A stretch of DNA of 64,000 nt from Mucilaginibacter dorajii (GTDB taxonomy: Bacteria > Bacteroidota > Bacteroidia > Sphingobacteriales > Sphingobacteriaceae), in contig NZ_JANTYS010000012.1 of NCBI RefSeq assembly GCF_024808255.1, positions 143,466 to 207,465 of the forward strand, written 5' to 3'. Made by a program: the position numbers and the translations under genes. Each line of letters opens with the position of its first letter. The first letter of the stretch is position 1. Shown piece after piece: positions 1 to 8,113 of the stretch. The notes beneath the pieces are model-generated. The model was given only the letters and a program-made list of their open reading frames with translations. It ran no database searches and had not been told where the DNA came from.

Positions 1-1
1 A

Positions 2-364
2 AGCAGTTTTAAAAACAGGGCAGGCGATAAGGGCGTGTACGGTTTTGTATATGTAAGTGGCACTTTCACCGACTCTAAACACGCCCTAATCAGTCGCATT
101 ATTTATGAGCCGCCATACCCCGATTGTAAGGACAATTCCTTTTGGTCTCATGCACAATCTGCTTTTGGCAAATACCTGACGGCCTATTATGATAACGAAA
201 CATACAGTTCGAGCAGCCAGGTTGTACAGTCAAAACATCAAAATTCTTCACGTAGCTATTTAAGTCAAAAGCAGGCTCAGGATGCTATGGACGAACTGGT
301 TACCCAGGAAAAGGCAGATGGGCACGAGGTGAAATTTACCAATTTTGCCTACAGCTGCGAATAA
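2..364 (+). CDS. Hypothetical protein, C-terminal part (5' end outside window)
   Basis: The reading frame is already open at base 2 and runs to the TAA at 362-364, so the gene begins upstream of the window; the GTG at 35 is only an internal codon. About 120 residues are visible. They are rich in Ser, Tyr, Lys and Gln, with two cysteines (one in PYPDCKD, one next to last in YSCE) and no membrane segment. A secreted cysteine-containing protein would fit, because the next two genes also encode exported proteins, but that is inference. I do not recognise the family. Confidence 0.6.
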   Translation, partial: SSFKNRAGDKGVYGFVYVSGTFTDSKHALISRIIYEPPYPDCKDNSFWSHAQSAFGKYLTAYYDNETYSSSSQVVQSKHQNSSRSYLSQKQAQDAMDELVTQEKADGHEVKFTNFAYSCE

Positions 365-447
365 TCATAAAAAGCAATCATACTGCCGCCCTTACAGGCG
401 GCTAAGCTGGTAAATGAATATATATTAAACTTAAACCTTATCATAAA

Positions 448-993
448 ATGAAAAATTTCTTATTCCCGGCTGTTGCTGTTATAGTAATAACTACAGCCTT
501 ATCTTTTAACCAGAAGGAATCACCTGCGACGTCATTAGGCGATGTCAAATATTCTATTTTGCCGCCCGACCAGTTTAAACAAATGAACGGCAGCGGCTGG
601 GTGTTATTAGACGGCCGAAAGGTAAATGGCAGCCAACTTCAAAAGCACTTTTCCATGAACAACATACCTGATGCTCGCGGCATGTTTTTACGCGGCCTGA
701 ACTATGATAGGCAAGATGATTTAATAGATCCTTTTTTTAAAGAGCATCACCGCGTTAGGGTGGCTGGCGAATATCAAGGTGATATAGTAGGGCCGCATAA
801 TCATGGCTGGACGGGGCGTGATGGCAATGGGTATCCTAATAAAAGTGAACAACGTTGGATGAATCCGACAGATGATCCCACTCACGAAAATCATTATCCC
901 GTTGTATCTAAAAACAATTATTCAACTGCGGGTGTTGGCACCGAAACCCGCCCGAAAAATATCGCCCTGTATGTTTATATTAAAATAAATTAA
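448..993 (+). CDS. Secreted protein resembling phage tail-collar/tail-fibre C-termini
   Basis: The 181-residue product begins with an export signal (residues 1-20, hydrophobic core FLFPAVAVIVITTALSF). The mature part carries the pattern of phage tail-collar and short tail-fibre tips: GWVLLDGR near residue 51, IPDARGMFLRG near 74-84, a His/Asn-rich middle, and the ending ETRPKNIALYVYIKIN, which closely matches the usual last strand of those proteins. No structural phage genes lie nearby and the protein has its own signal peptide, so I infer a host protein that reuses the collar fold, perhaps for adhesion or surface display. The ATG at 448 is chosen because it starts the signal peptide. Confidence 0.6.
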   Translation: MKNFLFPAVAVIVITTALSFNQKESPATSLGDVKYSILPPDQFKQMNGSGWVLLDGRKVNGSQLQKHFSMNNIPDARGMFLRGLNYDRQDDLIDPFFKEHHRVRVAGEYQGDIVGPHNHGWTGRDGNGYPNKSEQRWMNPTDDPTHENHYPVVSKNNYSTAGVGTETRPKNIALYVYIKIN

Positions 994-1027
994 TAACCTT
1001 CGAACATTTTAACAGCCCCACCCCATC

Positions 1028-1441
1028 ATGAAAAAAACAATACTCATCCTACTACTTTCAATTGCTGCCTTTACCGCAAAAGCCCAAAACATGACCTTTG
1101 AAGAAACGGTGAAATATATTAATGATAAACTGGCAGTCTGCAAATATCCAAAAACGTTTACGGCCCAAAAAGATGGAACCATAAAAGCAGGAGAAAAATC
1201 ATATAACCTGTTCAACTTTTATGAAACTCCAATTGAAAACAAAAATAATATTAAACAGGATAAAGGGATAGCTTACTGTGTTGACTCAGATTATCAGTAT
1301 ATAAAACTTATTATGAATAGCAAGGGAGAGTATGAAATCTTTGCTTTCTTTGCTACAGAAAAAGAGACAGAACGGGTATATAACGCCTTGGTATACCTGC
1401 GCGGCCTTTGCACCAAAAACAAAGACCCGTTTGATAAATAG
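1028..1441 (+). CDS. Secreted hypothetical protein (137 aa)
   Basis: A clear signal peptide occupies residues 1-19 (MKKTILILLLSIAAFTAKAQ, cleavage after AKA or AQ as usual in Bacteroidota). The mature part is about 118 residues, Lys/Tyr-rich, with three cysteines and no recognisable catalytic motif. It lies 34 bp after the collar-like gene and 12 bp before the phosphatase gene, so the three may be co-transcribed. Function unknown. Confidence 0.7.
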   Translation: MKKTILILLLSIAAFTAKAQNMTFEETVKYINDKLAVCKYPKTFTAQKDGTIKAGEKSYNLFNFYETPIENKNNIKQDKGIAYCVDSDYQYIKLIMNSKGEYEIFAFFATEKETERVYNALVYLRGLCTKNKDPFDK

Positions 1442-1453
1442 CAGCTCCAACGT

Positions 1454-2698
1454 ATGCCTGACGCCATTAAAGATGAAATTGAGCGATTGCTTCCCCTTAT
1501 TCAAACCGGCCAAATGCCGAAGCATGAGGCCGAGCAACTGCTTAACACCATCCGCGAAGCCATTAAAGTCGGCTCCTCAAAAGGAAAAGAATTAGGGCAA
1601 TTTATAAGCTTAATAACCAATGGCCTCAAATTACAACAGTTAGAAACTGATATTAATTGGGTACCCGTTGCAAATGGCTACCTGGCAATAGGCCACAAAC
1701 CCGGCGGCAAAATTTCTTTTTGGGGGTTAAAAAAAGAGGGGGCAAGTGCAATTGTAACCCTGCTGCATGAAAAAGAAGGTGCGGTAAAAATTGGCACACA
1801 AACCCAACAAGCCGGGATAGGTTGGGTATGGTTCCCGTTTTCGGCCTCAAAACCGTATGAACAATACGATACCATTAAAGTTTTGCAACTGTATGGTCAA
1901 TTACAATTACTGTTAAACACCGGCGGCAAAATATATATTCATTGCTCTGCGGGCATCCACCGCACGGGTATGATAACTTATGGCTTACTACGTTACCTGG
2001 GGTATGACAAAAACAATGCCCTGCAAATGCTTAACAACCTAAGGCCGGTTACCGCGCAGCAGGTGGGCGATAACCGCTTGCTATGGGGCGATAGATATGC
2101 CACCAAAAAAGACCTGCGCTATATGGCTTACAGTTTTGCAGATTATAATGAGAGTAAACCGGTTGACTATTTTAGCTACGATGCCGGTAACTGGCCCTAT
2201 CTTTCTGAAGACGATTACATCATTTACGCCCATTTTCAAATTTGGGTGCAATCGTTGCGGGCCCTATTTCCGGAACATAACTTTTTACTCTGCGAAAACC
2301 GGGGCATCCCCAATTATCAGTATAGTTTTTTCTCATTGGTAGTTAGAGAAAAGGGCGCTGAAACAGGCGACAGCGCTATTGTGTTTATGATTAATAAAAA
2401 AGCCCCGCTGGCGGTTTGGGGTACTGTTACTTTTAAAACAAGTGGCTGGGATGATGAATGGTATATTCCACTTGCAAACCTGTTTATAAACAGCTTGAGT
2501 GAATGTTTTAACCCGGTAATTGACTACATGGTAAGTAACCTAATGGCCGCAAATTTAAACTTTACGCCCAAAGCGGTTTTATTACGTAATAATAACCTGC
2601 CCCTGGCAGATACAAAACATCTTTGTATTAATTTGGATGGCTCACTGGATACCGTATACGGATGTACTTATAATGTGTACGACAATATGATTAAATAG
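1454..2698 (+). CDS. Dual-specificity/tyrosine phosphatase-like protein with unknown C-terminal domain
   Basis: The 414-residue protein has a CX5R protein-tyrosine-phosphatase signature, HCSAGIHRTG, at residues 163-172, with nucleophile C164 and phosphate-binding R170. The following helix (MITYGLLRYLGY) also fits the dual-specificity fold. Residues 1-60 form a charged helical region without a signal peptide, so the enzyme should be cytoplasmic. Residues from about 215 to 414 contain many aromatic residues and match no family I recognise; this could be a substrate-recognition domain. The gene begins 12 bp after the secreted 137-aa gene. The fold assignment is firm from the motif; the substrate (phosphoprotein, phosphoinositide or nucleotide) cannot be read from the sequence. 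Confidence 0.75.
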   Translation: MPDAIKDEIERLLPLIQTGQMPKHEAEQLLNTIREAIKVGSSKGKELGQFISLITNGLKLQQLETDINWVPVANGYLAIGHKPGGKISFWGLKKEGASAIVTLLHEKEGAVKIGTQTQQAGIGWVWFPFSASKPYEQYDTIKVLQLYGQLQLLLNTGGKIYIHCSAGIHRTGMITYGLLRYLGYDKNNALQMLNNLRPVTAQQVGDNRLLWGDRYATKKDLRYMAYSFADYNESKPVDYFSYDAGNWPYLSEDDYIIYAHFQIWVQSLRALFPEHNFLLCENRGIPNYQYSFFSLVVREKGAETGDSAIVFMINKKAPLAVWGTVTFKTSGWDDEWYIPLANLFINSLSECFNPVIDYMVSNLMAANLNFTPKAVLLRNNNLPLADTKHLCINLDGSLDTVYGCTYNVYDNMIK

Positions 2699-2731
2699 CC
2701 CTGTTTTTCCTCCTTAGCGCAAATCTTGAGC

Positions 2732-2764
2732 AGTCACTTGTGGGCGGATGACTTGTGACTTTTT
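2732..2764 (+). terminator. Weak stem-loop terminator after the phosphatase gene
   Basis: AGTCAC (2732-2737) pairs with GTGACT (2755-2760) across a 17-nt loop and runs straight into a short T tract (2760-2764), 33 bp after the phosphatase stop. The stem is only 6 bp, so efficiency is doubtful. The convergent fic gene ends at 2781. Confidence 0.4.
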
Positions 2765-2780
2765 CACCAACCCTAAAACC

Positions 2781-3887
2781 CTAATCCAAATTTAACCTAT
2801 ACCTTACCGATCTGCCTGCGCCTTCCTGCACAAAAACACCTGTAACGTAAAGTTCCTGCAAATCACGGGTGGCAGTCGCCTTCGAGGTTTTATTGATACT
2901 TATATATTTCTTAGCGGTCATCCCGCCTTCAAAGCCGTCGGCACCTTTTTCCAACATTTTATTTACAGCTTTCAATTGCCTGTCGTTAAGTTGGTGCTTG
3001 TACCTGTCAAAAAACCGGGCTTTTTTTAATGTAAACTGCACCATAACCCTGGCATCGCGCTGAGCATCTAAAACAACAGTAGCAAAATATTTGATCCAGT
3101 CACTCACCTCCATCAATCGTTGTGCATCCTTTAAAGCGGCATAATAGGCGGCTTTGTTTTGTTCAATAATTTTCGACAGGCTTAACATAACCGGCCTTCC
3201 AAGCGATTGCGACAAGGCTTTCTCCGCAATGGCCCTGCCGATGCGGCCGTTGCCATCTTCAAATGGATGAATGGATTCGAAATACAGGTGGCTTATTGCC
3301 GATTTTAATACCGCCTCCGCAACTTGGCCTCTCAAGGCAAAAGTTGCCGTATTAAACCAGTTTACAAACCGCTCCATTTCGTTGTCCACTATGGCCGAAG
3401 GGGGCGCTTCGTAATGAACAACCTCCCGGCCATGAGCACCCGAAACGATTTGCATAGGGGCTTCACCCTTTCGCCATTCGCCCGGATTAATATTTCCAAC
3501 CCCATTCATCAGTGTACGGTGCCATGTTTTAAGCATAATCAAGCTTAAGGGCTTACTAAATGATTTACGCACCTCCAACATCAGTTGGGCAACCCTGCCG
3601 GCCCGTTTATCTTTCACAAAAACAGGCACTTCATTTAGCCCGATATTATTTCGGATAGACGACATAACATCTTCCCGGCTGATGTATTCGCCTTCAATTT
3701 CCGATGTTTTAACTGCTTCGGCCAGCATAAATTGCAGCAAAGTATCCTGCTTCAAATCATCCGGTAACGCCTGGATTATTCCGCTCACCTCGCCGGTTTC
3801 CTGGGCAAACGCCAGTATTAAAGGCTGAATTTCCTGCACACCGTATACAAAATTGGGCCATTCGGGTAATTGCCAGTTATATATCAT
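2781..3887 (-). CDS. Fic/DOC family protein (DUF4172-Fic-winged helix)
   Basis: Fic proteins transfer AMP (or another phosphate-containing group) from a nucleotide to hydroxyl side chains of target proteins. The core motif HPFEDGNGRIGR starts at H207 and is complete. An N-terminal inhibitory motif (S/T)xxxE(G/N) is visible as TSEIEG, T61 to G66, with E65 expected to block the gamma-phosphate site; this makes it a class II, self-inhibited Fic. The N-terminus (YNWQLPEWPNF) fits DUF4172, and the C-terminal 90 residues fit a winged helix (KKYISINKTSKATATRDLQEL), so it probably binds DNA and may regulate itself. At 368 residues it has the usual length for this architecture. The gene is alone on the minus strand. 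Confidence 0.9.
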   Translation of the reverse strand: MIYNWQLPEWPNFVYGVQEIQPLILAFAQETGEVSGIIQALPDDLKQDTLLQFMLAEAVKTSEIEGEYISREDVMSSIRNNIGLNEVPVFVKDKRAGRVAQLMLEVRKSFSKPLSLIMLKTWHRTLMNGVGNINPGEWRKGEAPMQIVSGAHGREVVHYEAPPSAIVDNEMERFVNWFNTATFALRGQVAEAVLKSAISHLYFESIHPFEDGNGRIGRAIAEKALSQSLGRPVMLSLSKIIEQNKAAYYAALKDAQRLMEVSDWIKYFATVVLDAQRDARVMVQFTLKKARFFDRYKHQLNDRQLKAVNKMLEKGADGFEGGMTAKKYISINKTSKATATRDLQELYVTGVFVQEGAGRSVRYRLNLD

Positions 3888-3908
3888 GAGCCGATTAAAT
3901 TTATTATT

Positions 3909-3937
3909 CGGCTCAAATATAGTGATATTTTGAGCCG
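3909..3937 (-). promoter_or_regulatory. fic promoter -7 element inside a 9-bp inverted repeat (probable operator)
   Basis: On the minus strand a TATATTTG box (plus-strand 3914-3921) fits the Bacteroidota -7 consensus TAnnTTTG and lies 27 bp before the fic ATG. It overlaps an inverted repeat: CGGCTCAAA (3909-3917) and TTTGAGCCG (3929-3937), 9 bp arms with an 11-bp spacer. A further GAGCCGA sits directly at the start codon (3888-3894). The overlap suggests repression, possibly by the winged-helix domain of the Fic protein itself (inference). Confidence 0.6.
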
Positions 3938-4090
3938 GTTAGGTCTTTTAATCGATTCATCAGCATAATGCCGTATTTCCCCGTTGTTAGTATTTTTACC
4001 ATAGCCGCTCGGAAATAGTCATATAGAATCAACTTTTTCATGTTTGTATCAATCGGATAATAACATTGAAGTCATAAGCTGATGCACTCC

Positions 4091-4121
4091 TTGCCATTTC
4101 CCCATTTCTACCCTACCTTTA
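4091..4121 (+). promoter_or_regulatory. Candidate promoter of msrA
   Basis: TTG at 4091-4093 and TACCTTTA at 4114-4121 are 20 bp apart and resemble the Bacteroidota -33/-7 pair (TTTG, TAnnTTTG) with one mismatch. The box ends 21 bp before the msrA ATG. Position and spacing are the only evidence. Confidence 0.4.
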
Positions 4122-4142
4122 TCAAACTAAATACATGCTATA

Positions 4143-4634
4143 ATGAAAACTGAGAAAGCTATTTTGGCCGGTGGTTGCTTTTGGGGAGTAGAAGAACTTT
4201 TCAGAGCCCAGCCGGGCGTTATATCAACCGTTGTGGGCTATACGGGCGGCAATGTTGCCAACGCTACTTACCGCAACCATGGCACACATGCCGAAGGTAT
4301 CGAGATTATTTTTGATCCGGAGCTTTTGCCGTACCGCCAGCTGCTTGAATATTTTTTCCAGATCCATGATCCTACAACGCGCAATCGCCAGGGGAATGAT
4401 ATTGGTACATCATACCGCTCGGCCATTTTTTATATGGATGAAACACAACAGGAAACGGCCAACGCTTTAATTGCCGATATGGAAGCATCAGGCAAATGGC
4501 CCGGAAAAATAGTGACAGAAGTTGTACCCGCCACTGATTTTTGGAGCGCCGAAGAAGAACACCAGGATTACCTGCAAAAACACCCTTACGGGTATACCTG
4601 CCACTTTGAACGCCCGGATTGGAAACTGGCTTAA
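4143..4634 (+). CDS. msrA: Peptide-methionine (S)-S-oxide reductase MsrA
   Basis: The enzyme reduces methionine-S-sulfoxide in oxidised proteins and free methionine. The family signature GCFWG lies at residues 11-15 with catalytic C12, followed by GVEELFR and, further on, VVGYTGG, EGIEIIFDP, FFQIHDPTTRNRQGND and the HQDYLQKHP motif near residue 141. At 163 residues it has normal length, and no signal peptide is present, so it acts in the cytoplasm. A cysteine in YTCHF near the C-terminus is the likely recycling residue. MsrB is not fused and not next to it. Confidence 0.95.
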   Translation: MKTEKAILAGGCFWGVEELFRAQPGVISTVVGYTGGNVANATYRNHGTHAEGIEIIFDPELLPYRQLLEYFFQIHDPTTRNRQGNDIGTSYRSAIFYMDETQQETANALIADMEASGKWPGKIVTEVVPATDFWSAEEEHQDYLQKHPYGYTCHFERPDWKLA

Positions 4635-4736
4635 AAAAGAATCAAGAGTTAAGAGTTAAGAATTAAGACGGTCATTTAATACTGGATATCAAATGACCAA
4701 TATCCAAAAGGTTGTTTAAAACGAAAAAACAGATCT

Positions 4737-4822
4737 TCATTGCGAGGAGGAACGGCGAAGCAATCCCCAACTTACAGGGCGGATCTGCATAGTTGGGGAT
4801 TGCTTCGTGCCTACCTATGACA
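4737..4822. repeat. Interspersed inverted-repeat element (GCAATCC type)
   Basis: CGAAGCAATCCCCAACT (4756-4772) and its perfect complement (4791-4807) form a 17-bp stem around an 18-nt loop, flanked by CATTGCGAGGAGGAACG on the left. I recognise this from memory as a small non-coding element widely scattered in intergenic regions of Sphingobacteriaceae and relatives. It carries no ORF and lies in the 362-bp gap between msrA and the HopJ-family gene. Confidence 0.6.
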
Positions 4823-4834
4823 AGTTGTAGATCC

Positions 4835-4867
4835 AGACTTACGAAGTTTTAAAAACTTCGTAAGTCT
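4835..4867. repeat. Near-perfect palindrome (16-bp stem, 1-nt loop)
   Basis: AGACTTACGAAGTTTT (4835-4850) is followed after a single A by its exact reverse complement (4852-4867). The core ACTTACGAAG occurs again in a second hairpin at 29486-29517, so it is a repeated element and not a simple terminator. It may nevertheless stop transcription from either side. The rest of the gap up to 4996 shows no gene. Confidence 0.55.
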
Positions 4868-4996
4868 TTCATCGCTTTGTCATTTTTACCTTCAAAAACC
4901 GCCGGATTTTATATCTCTTCGAAACCATTTCAGACAACTTCGAATTATGAGATTAACATTCGATATTTATCACACTCCTGCTTTGTTCTTAACTAA

Positions 4997-5338
4997 CTAT
5001 TTAGCTATTAAAGCTTCGCCCTCAAAAACAACACCGGCCCAGCCATTGGCCATAAATTGCCTGATGTTTTGATGGTCTGTTGCATCGGGATGGGCTAATA
5101 CGGCCTGGTAATGTTCGGCAAATAAGTAAAGCGTATCTTCGGCACTCAAATTATTCAATTTAGCAAAGCTTAATACTTTGGCACTGCCCTGGTTTTGTGT
5201 GGCTTCATTATATGCCCCACCGTTTTTAAAGGCGGTTGGCTGATGGGTGCAATACTTTTCTATCAATGCTATAACATCGGTAAACTGTATTGACTTTTCT
5301 TTTGATGCGGTAATTAGTTGAAGTAGTTGCTCTTTCAT
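4997..5338 (-). CDS. HopJ type III effector family protein
   Basis: The 113-residue product matches the small HopJ family (named after a Pseudomonas effector but common in free-living bacteria). It has the N-terminal helix FTDVIALIEKYCTHQPTAFKNG, the NQGSAKVLSFAKLNNLSAEDTLYLFAEHY block and the C-terminal HQNIRQFMANGWAGVVFEG block. No secretion signal and no type III genes are visible, so the effector name should not be read as a virulence role. The actual function of the chromosomal homologues is unknown to me. Confidence 0.8.
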   Translation of the reverse strand: MKEQLLQLITASKEKSIQFTDVIALIEKYCTHQPTAFKNGGAYNEATQNQGSAKVLSFAKLNNLSAEDTLYLFAEHYQAVLAHPDATDHQNIRQFMANGWAGVVFEGEALIAK

Positions 5339-5548
5339 TCAGAATATATTTTTTTTCGCGGGCGTAAAATTAAAAAATCAATCCGGATAAAAGGCCGGCG
5401 ATAATACGTGGTTAATTAATGATTACCACTACCTATTATAGCTGGTAAAAATTGCCGGCAATTAGCTCCTTTATCTTTACGTTTGGCCACCGGTTCCTTT
5501 AACATCTGTTTTATACCCGATGTTAAAGGCAGCTCTAATGTTTCAACA

Positions 5549-6295
5549 ATGGAAATCATTTTTATTTATATACTTATCATCAGCTTTATAGCAACACTGG
5601 TACGGTCTACCTTCGGTTTCGGAGAATCGCTTGTGGCTGTGCCTTTATTCAGTATTTTTATTCCTCTAAGCGTAGCGGTTCCGCTTTCGGTGCTTATCTC
5701 GGTATTGGTAGCCCTGGTAGTAGTTATCCAGGATCACCGTCAAATTCATTTAAACAGCGCCAAATGGCTCATCTTTTTCGCCGTATTGGGTATTCCCATC
5801 GGGTTGCTCATCCTCATTTATGGAAACGGGTTTTGGGTAAAGATAGGCCTTGGCGCATTGATCATCCTGTATTCATTGTATGCCATGTTTGGTAAAAACA
5901 CTTTCCATCTGCAAAAAGATAATAAATACTGGTTGTTCATCTGCGGCTTTCTTTCGGGCATTTTGGGCGGAGCCTACGGCGTGAACGGACCGCCCCTGGT
6001 GATGTATGGAAACATGAGAAAATGGAGCGCTAAAGAGTTCAGGGCCACGTTGCAGGGCTATTTTTTGCCTGCCAGCTTTATTGGTATACTGGGCTACCTT
6101 TTTAAAGGCTTAATTACGCTACAGGTATTGAAATATTTTATAGTATCGCTTCCGGCGGTTTTCCCCGCCATCTTTTTGGGCCGGTACCTGAACCACCGGC
6201 TCCAGGGCGAGTCTTTTTTTAAATATGTATACGCGGGTTTACTGCTCATCGGCGTATTTTTAATTGCTTATTCCTTAATGGGTATCAAAACTTAA
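5549..6295 (+). CDS. TauE/SafE-family membrane exporter
   Basis: The 248-residue protein has about eight hydrophobic segments and the duplicated TauE/SafE pattern: RSTFGFGESLVAVPLFS in the first half and FLSGILGGAYGVNGPPLVMYG in the second. The family exports sulfite, sulfoacetate or similar small organic anions across the inner membrane. I chose the ATG at 5549 (MEIIFIYIL) over an upstream TTG at 5483. A promoter-like pair (TTG 5452-5454, TATCTTTA 5472-5479) would place the transcript start near 5486, and the extra N-terminal residues look non-coding. The substrate cannot be told from sequence. Confidence 0.8.
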   Translation: MEIIFIYILIISFIATLVRSTFGFGESLVAVPLFSIFIPLSVAVPLSVLISVLVALVVVIQDHRQIHLNSAKWLIFFAVLGIPIGLLILIYGNGFWVKIGLGALIILYSLYAMFGKNTFHLQKDNKYWLFICGFLSGILGGAYGVNGPPLVMYGNMRKWSAKEFRATLQGYFLPASFIGILGYLFKGLITLQVLKYFIVSLPAVFPAIFLGRYLNHRLQGESFFKYVYAGLLLIGVFLIAYSLMGIKT

Positions 6296-6431
6296 ATTAC
6301 CAAATAATGGTATGAGAAAAAGGCCGGCGGGCAGAAGCTGGGATATGGTAAAATACCGGCAATAGGGCCTTTGGCACAAATGCCGTATAAATGCCGTAAA
6401 CAAGTCGCACGCATTTTATCGGTCTTTAAAA

Positions 6432-6439
6432 TACCTTTG
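6432..6439 (+). promoter_or_regulatory. -7 element (TACCTTTG) of the XRE-family gene
   Basis: TACCTTTG fits TAnnTTTG exactly and ends 20 bp before the ATG at 6460. No convincing -33 box is visible. Confidence 0.45.
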
Positions 6440-6459
6440 CTTCATAAATATCAACACCA

Positions 6460-7059
6460 ATGAAAAATACCGACCTAACCAAAAAGATCAAAGAATTACG
6501 AGCCAAAATGGGTTTAAGCCAGGGTGAGCTCGCCGATATTACGCAGTTAAACCTACGTACCGTTCAGCGCATAGAAAACGGTGAAACCGAGCCCCACGGC
6601 GATAGTTTAAAACGCCTGGCTAACGCCCTCAACGTATTACCCAACGACCTTATTGAATGGACCGAAAAGGAAGACCGGGGCCTGCTGGTATTTTTAAACC
6701 TCTCGGCTTTGGCTTTTATTGCCTTCCCGTTGATGGGGGTGATAGTACCGCTAACTATCTATATGCTAAAAAAAGACCAGGTAAAAAACATTAATGAAAC
6801 CGGTAAAAGATTGCTCAACTTTCAAATCACCTGGTGCCTGCTTATCTTTTTGAGTTATATTTTATTTTTCTGCCTCCTGTTTTTGCACCTGGATATCCCG
6901 GTACATTTAAATATTGGCGCTGTTGGTGCACCGGAGGTAATCATACTTGGTGCTATACTTTACTATGGCGTAAATGGTTTCCTGATCATTTTTAACGCCA
7001 TCAGAAGCTACCAGGGCAAGCAAGTGATTTATCAGCCTGCAATTAGATTTTTAAGATAA
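6460..7059 (+). CDS. XRE-family HTH protein with DUF4870 membrane domain
   Basis: Residues 7-62 are a Cro/CI-type helix-turn-helix (IKELRAKMGLSQGELADITQLNLRTVQRIENGETEP, then LKRLANALNV). Residues from about 75 to 185 contain four hydrophobic segments with the DUF4870 pattern (LLVFLNLSALAFIAFPLMGVIVPL ... NETGKRLLNFQITW). The protein is therefore a membrane-anchored probable DNA-binding regulator. It has no evident operon partner: the neighbours are separated by 164 and 73 bp. Confidence 0.8.
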   Translation: MKNTDLTKKIKELRAKMGLSQGELADITQLNLRTVQRIENGETEPHGDSLKRLANALNVLPNDLIEWTEKEDRGLLVFLNLSALAFIAFPLMGVIVPLTIYMLKKDQVKNINETGKRLLNFQITWCLLIFLSYILFFCLLFLHLDIPVHLNIGAVGAPEVIILGAILYYGVNGFLIIFNAIRSYQGKQVIYQPAIRFLR

Positions 7060-7099
7060 ATGCTTAGTATTATTTCAACAACCAGCCCGAATATTTTTA

Positions 7100-7107
7100 T
7101 ATATTTG
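7100..7107 (+). promoter_or_regulatory. -7 element (TATATTTG) of the following lipoprotein gene
   Basis: An exact TAnnTTTG box ends 25 bp before the ATG at 7133. A -33 box is not clear. Confidence 0.45.
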
Positions 7108-7132
7108 CGCAAATAATACCCTGCAACCCAAA

Positions 7133-7936
7133 ATGAAACCTTACACAAAAATTACCCTGGCGTTATCGGCCATCGCCATTTTGATACAAGTATCCTGTAA
7201 AAAAAATGCATCTGCACCTAATCCGGCTAAAACAACAATCAGCACTTCTGACTTAAGTAAACAGATCGCTTTTGATCTTTACCATTCATTATCAAGCGGC
7301 GTTAGCGCTTCTGATAATTTAAAAACGAACGGCAGCAACAGCGGGCTTGCCGTAATGGATAATAGCAACCCTTGTGGCTCGTTTGTTAAAGGCACAACCA
7401 ATAAAACAGTTACAAGCGGCGATACTACCCGTACTTATGTAGGCCATTCAACGTTCACGTACATGTGTAATGGCTATTTTAACAACAATTGGAATGTAGA
7501 TGCCTACACCCTGGTTGATACTTTAAAAACCACCGAAACAGGTACCGGCTTCAATAACATTTACGATGTTACTTTAAATTATGTAGTAAAATCTGCAGAC
7601 TCTCACTATAACTCAGTTACTATCGGGGGCACTACAACCACGTCATCGTATACTTCTAAGGTAAAAAACGGTGTAATCAGTGATTCGCACAAATTATCAA
7701 CAGTTTACACTTTTACTTCCGTTGCCGGGATACGTTCACCAACCGTAACGATGTATAATTTCGGCCGGGTAGATTTTAGCACCACCGCGATTGATAATGG
7801 TGCTACGAATAGCTATAGCGGGTACATCCTGTTTTTATCTGAGAGTATGGCAAAAGCTTTCTTTAAAAACACTGATGGTACCTACACCGGCTTTTCTATC
7901 AATTTACTTACCGGCGAGGTTACCGCTATCAAATAA
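7133..7936 (+). CDS. Lipoprotein of unknown function (267 aa)
   Basis: A lipoprotein signal ends in the lipobox LIQVSC (cysteine near residue 22, followed by KKN). The mature part is rich in Thr, Ser, Asn and aromatic residues in alternating beta-strand patterns, as in many surface beta-sandwich proteins. No catalytic motif is visible. It is expressed as a single gene: its own -7 box upstream and a strong terminator 20 bp downstream. Confidence 0.7.
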   Translation: MKPYTKITLALSAIAILIQVSCKKNASAPNPAKTTISTSDLSKQIAFDLYHSLSSGVSASDNLKTNGSNSGLAVMDNSNPCGSFVKGTTNKTVTSGDTTRTYVGHSTFTYMCNGYFNNNWNVDAYTLVDTLKTTETGTGFNNIYDVTLNYVVKSADSHYNSVTIGGTTTTSSYTSKVKNGVISDSHKLSTVYTFTSVAGIRSPTVTMYNFGRVDFSTTAIDNGATNSYSGYILFLSESMAKAFFKNTDGTYTGFSINLLTGEVTAIK

Positions 7937-7955
7937 GCCGCCCTTCAAATAATAC

Positions 7956-7988
7956 AAAAAAGCCTTGCAGTAATGCAGGGCTTTTTTG
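7956..7988 (+). terminator. Intrinsic terminator
   Basis: AAAAAAGCCTTGC pairs with GCAGGGCTTTTTT (one G-T wobble) over a short loop, leaving a T tract. It ends the lipoprotein transcript. Confidence 0.85.
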
Positions 7989-8113
7989 TTAACGTAAGTG
8001 TATAAATTGGTAAAACTGCGGCAGTAGAAATGGCCATTTCTACTGCCATTAATTTCGTTGCTACACATTTTTTTAATACTTTCGCCGCCCTTTAAATTTT
8101 TATTGCTGCTGCT

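Noticed and set aside
5483..5548. Extended N-terminus of the TauE/SafE protein from a TTG start
   Set aside because: The predicted -7 element at 5472-5479 leaves no room for translation of that part, and the residues do not resemble the family.
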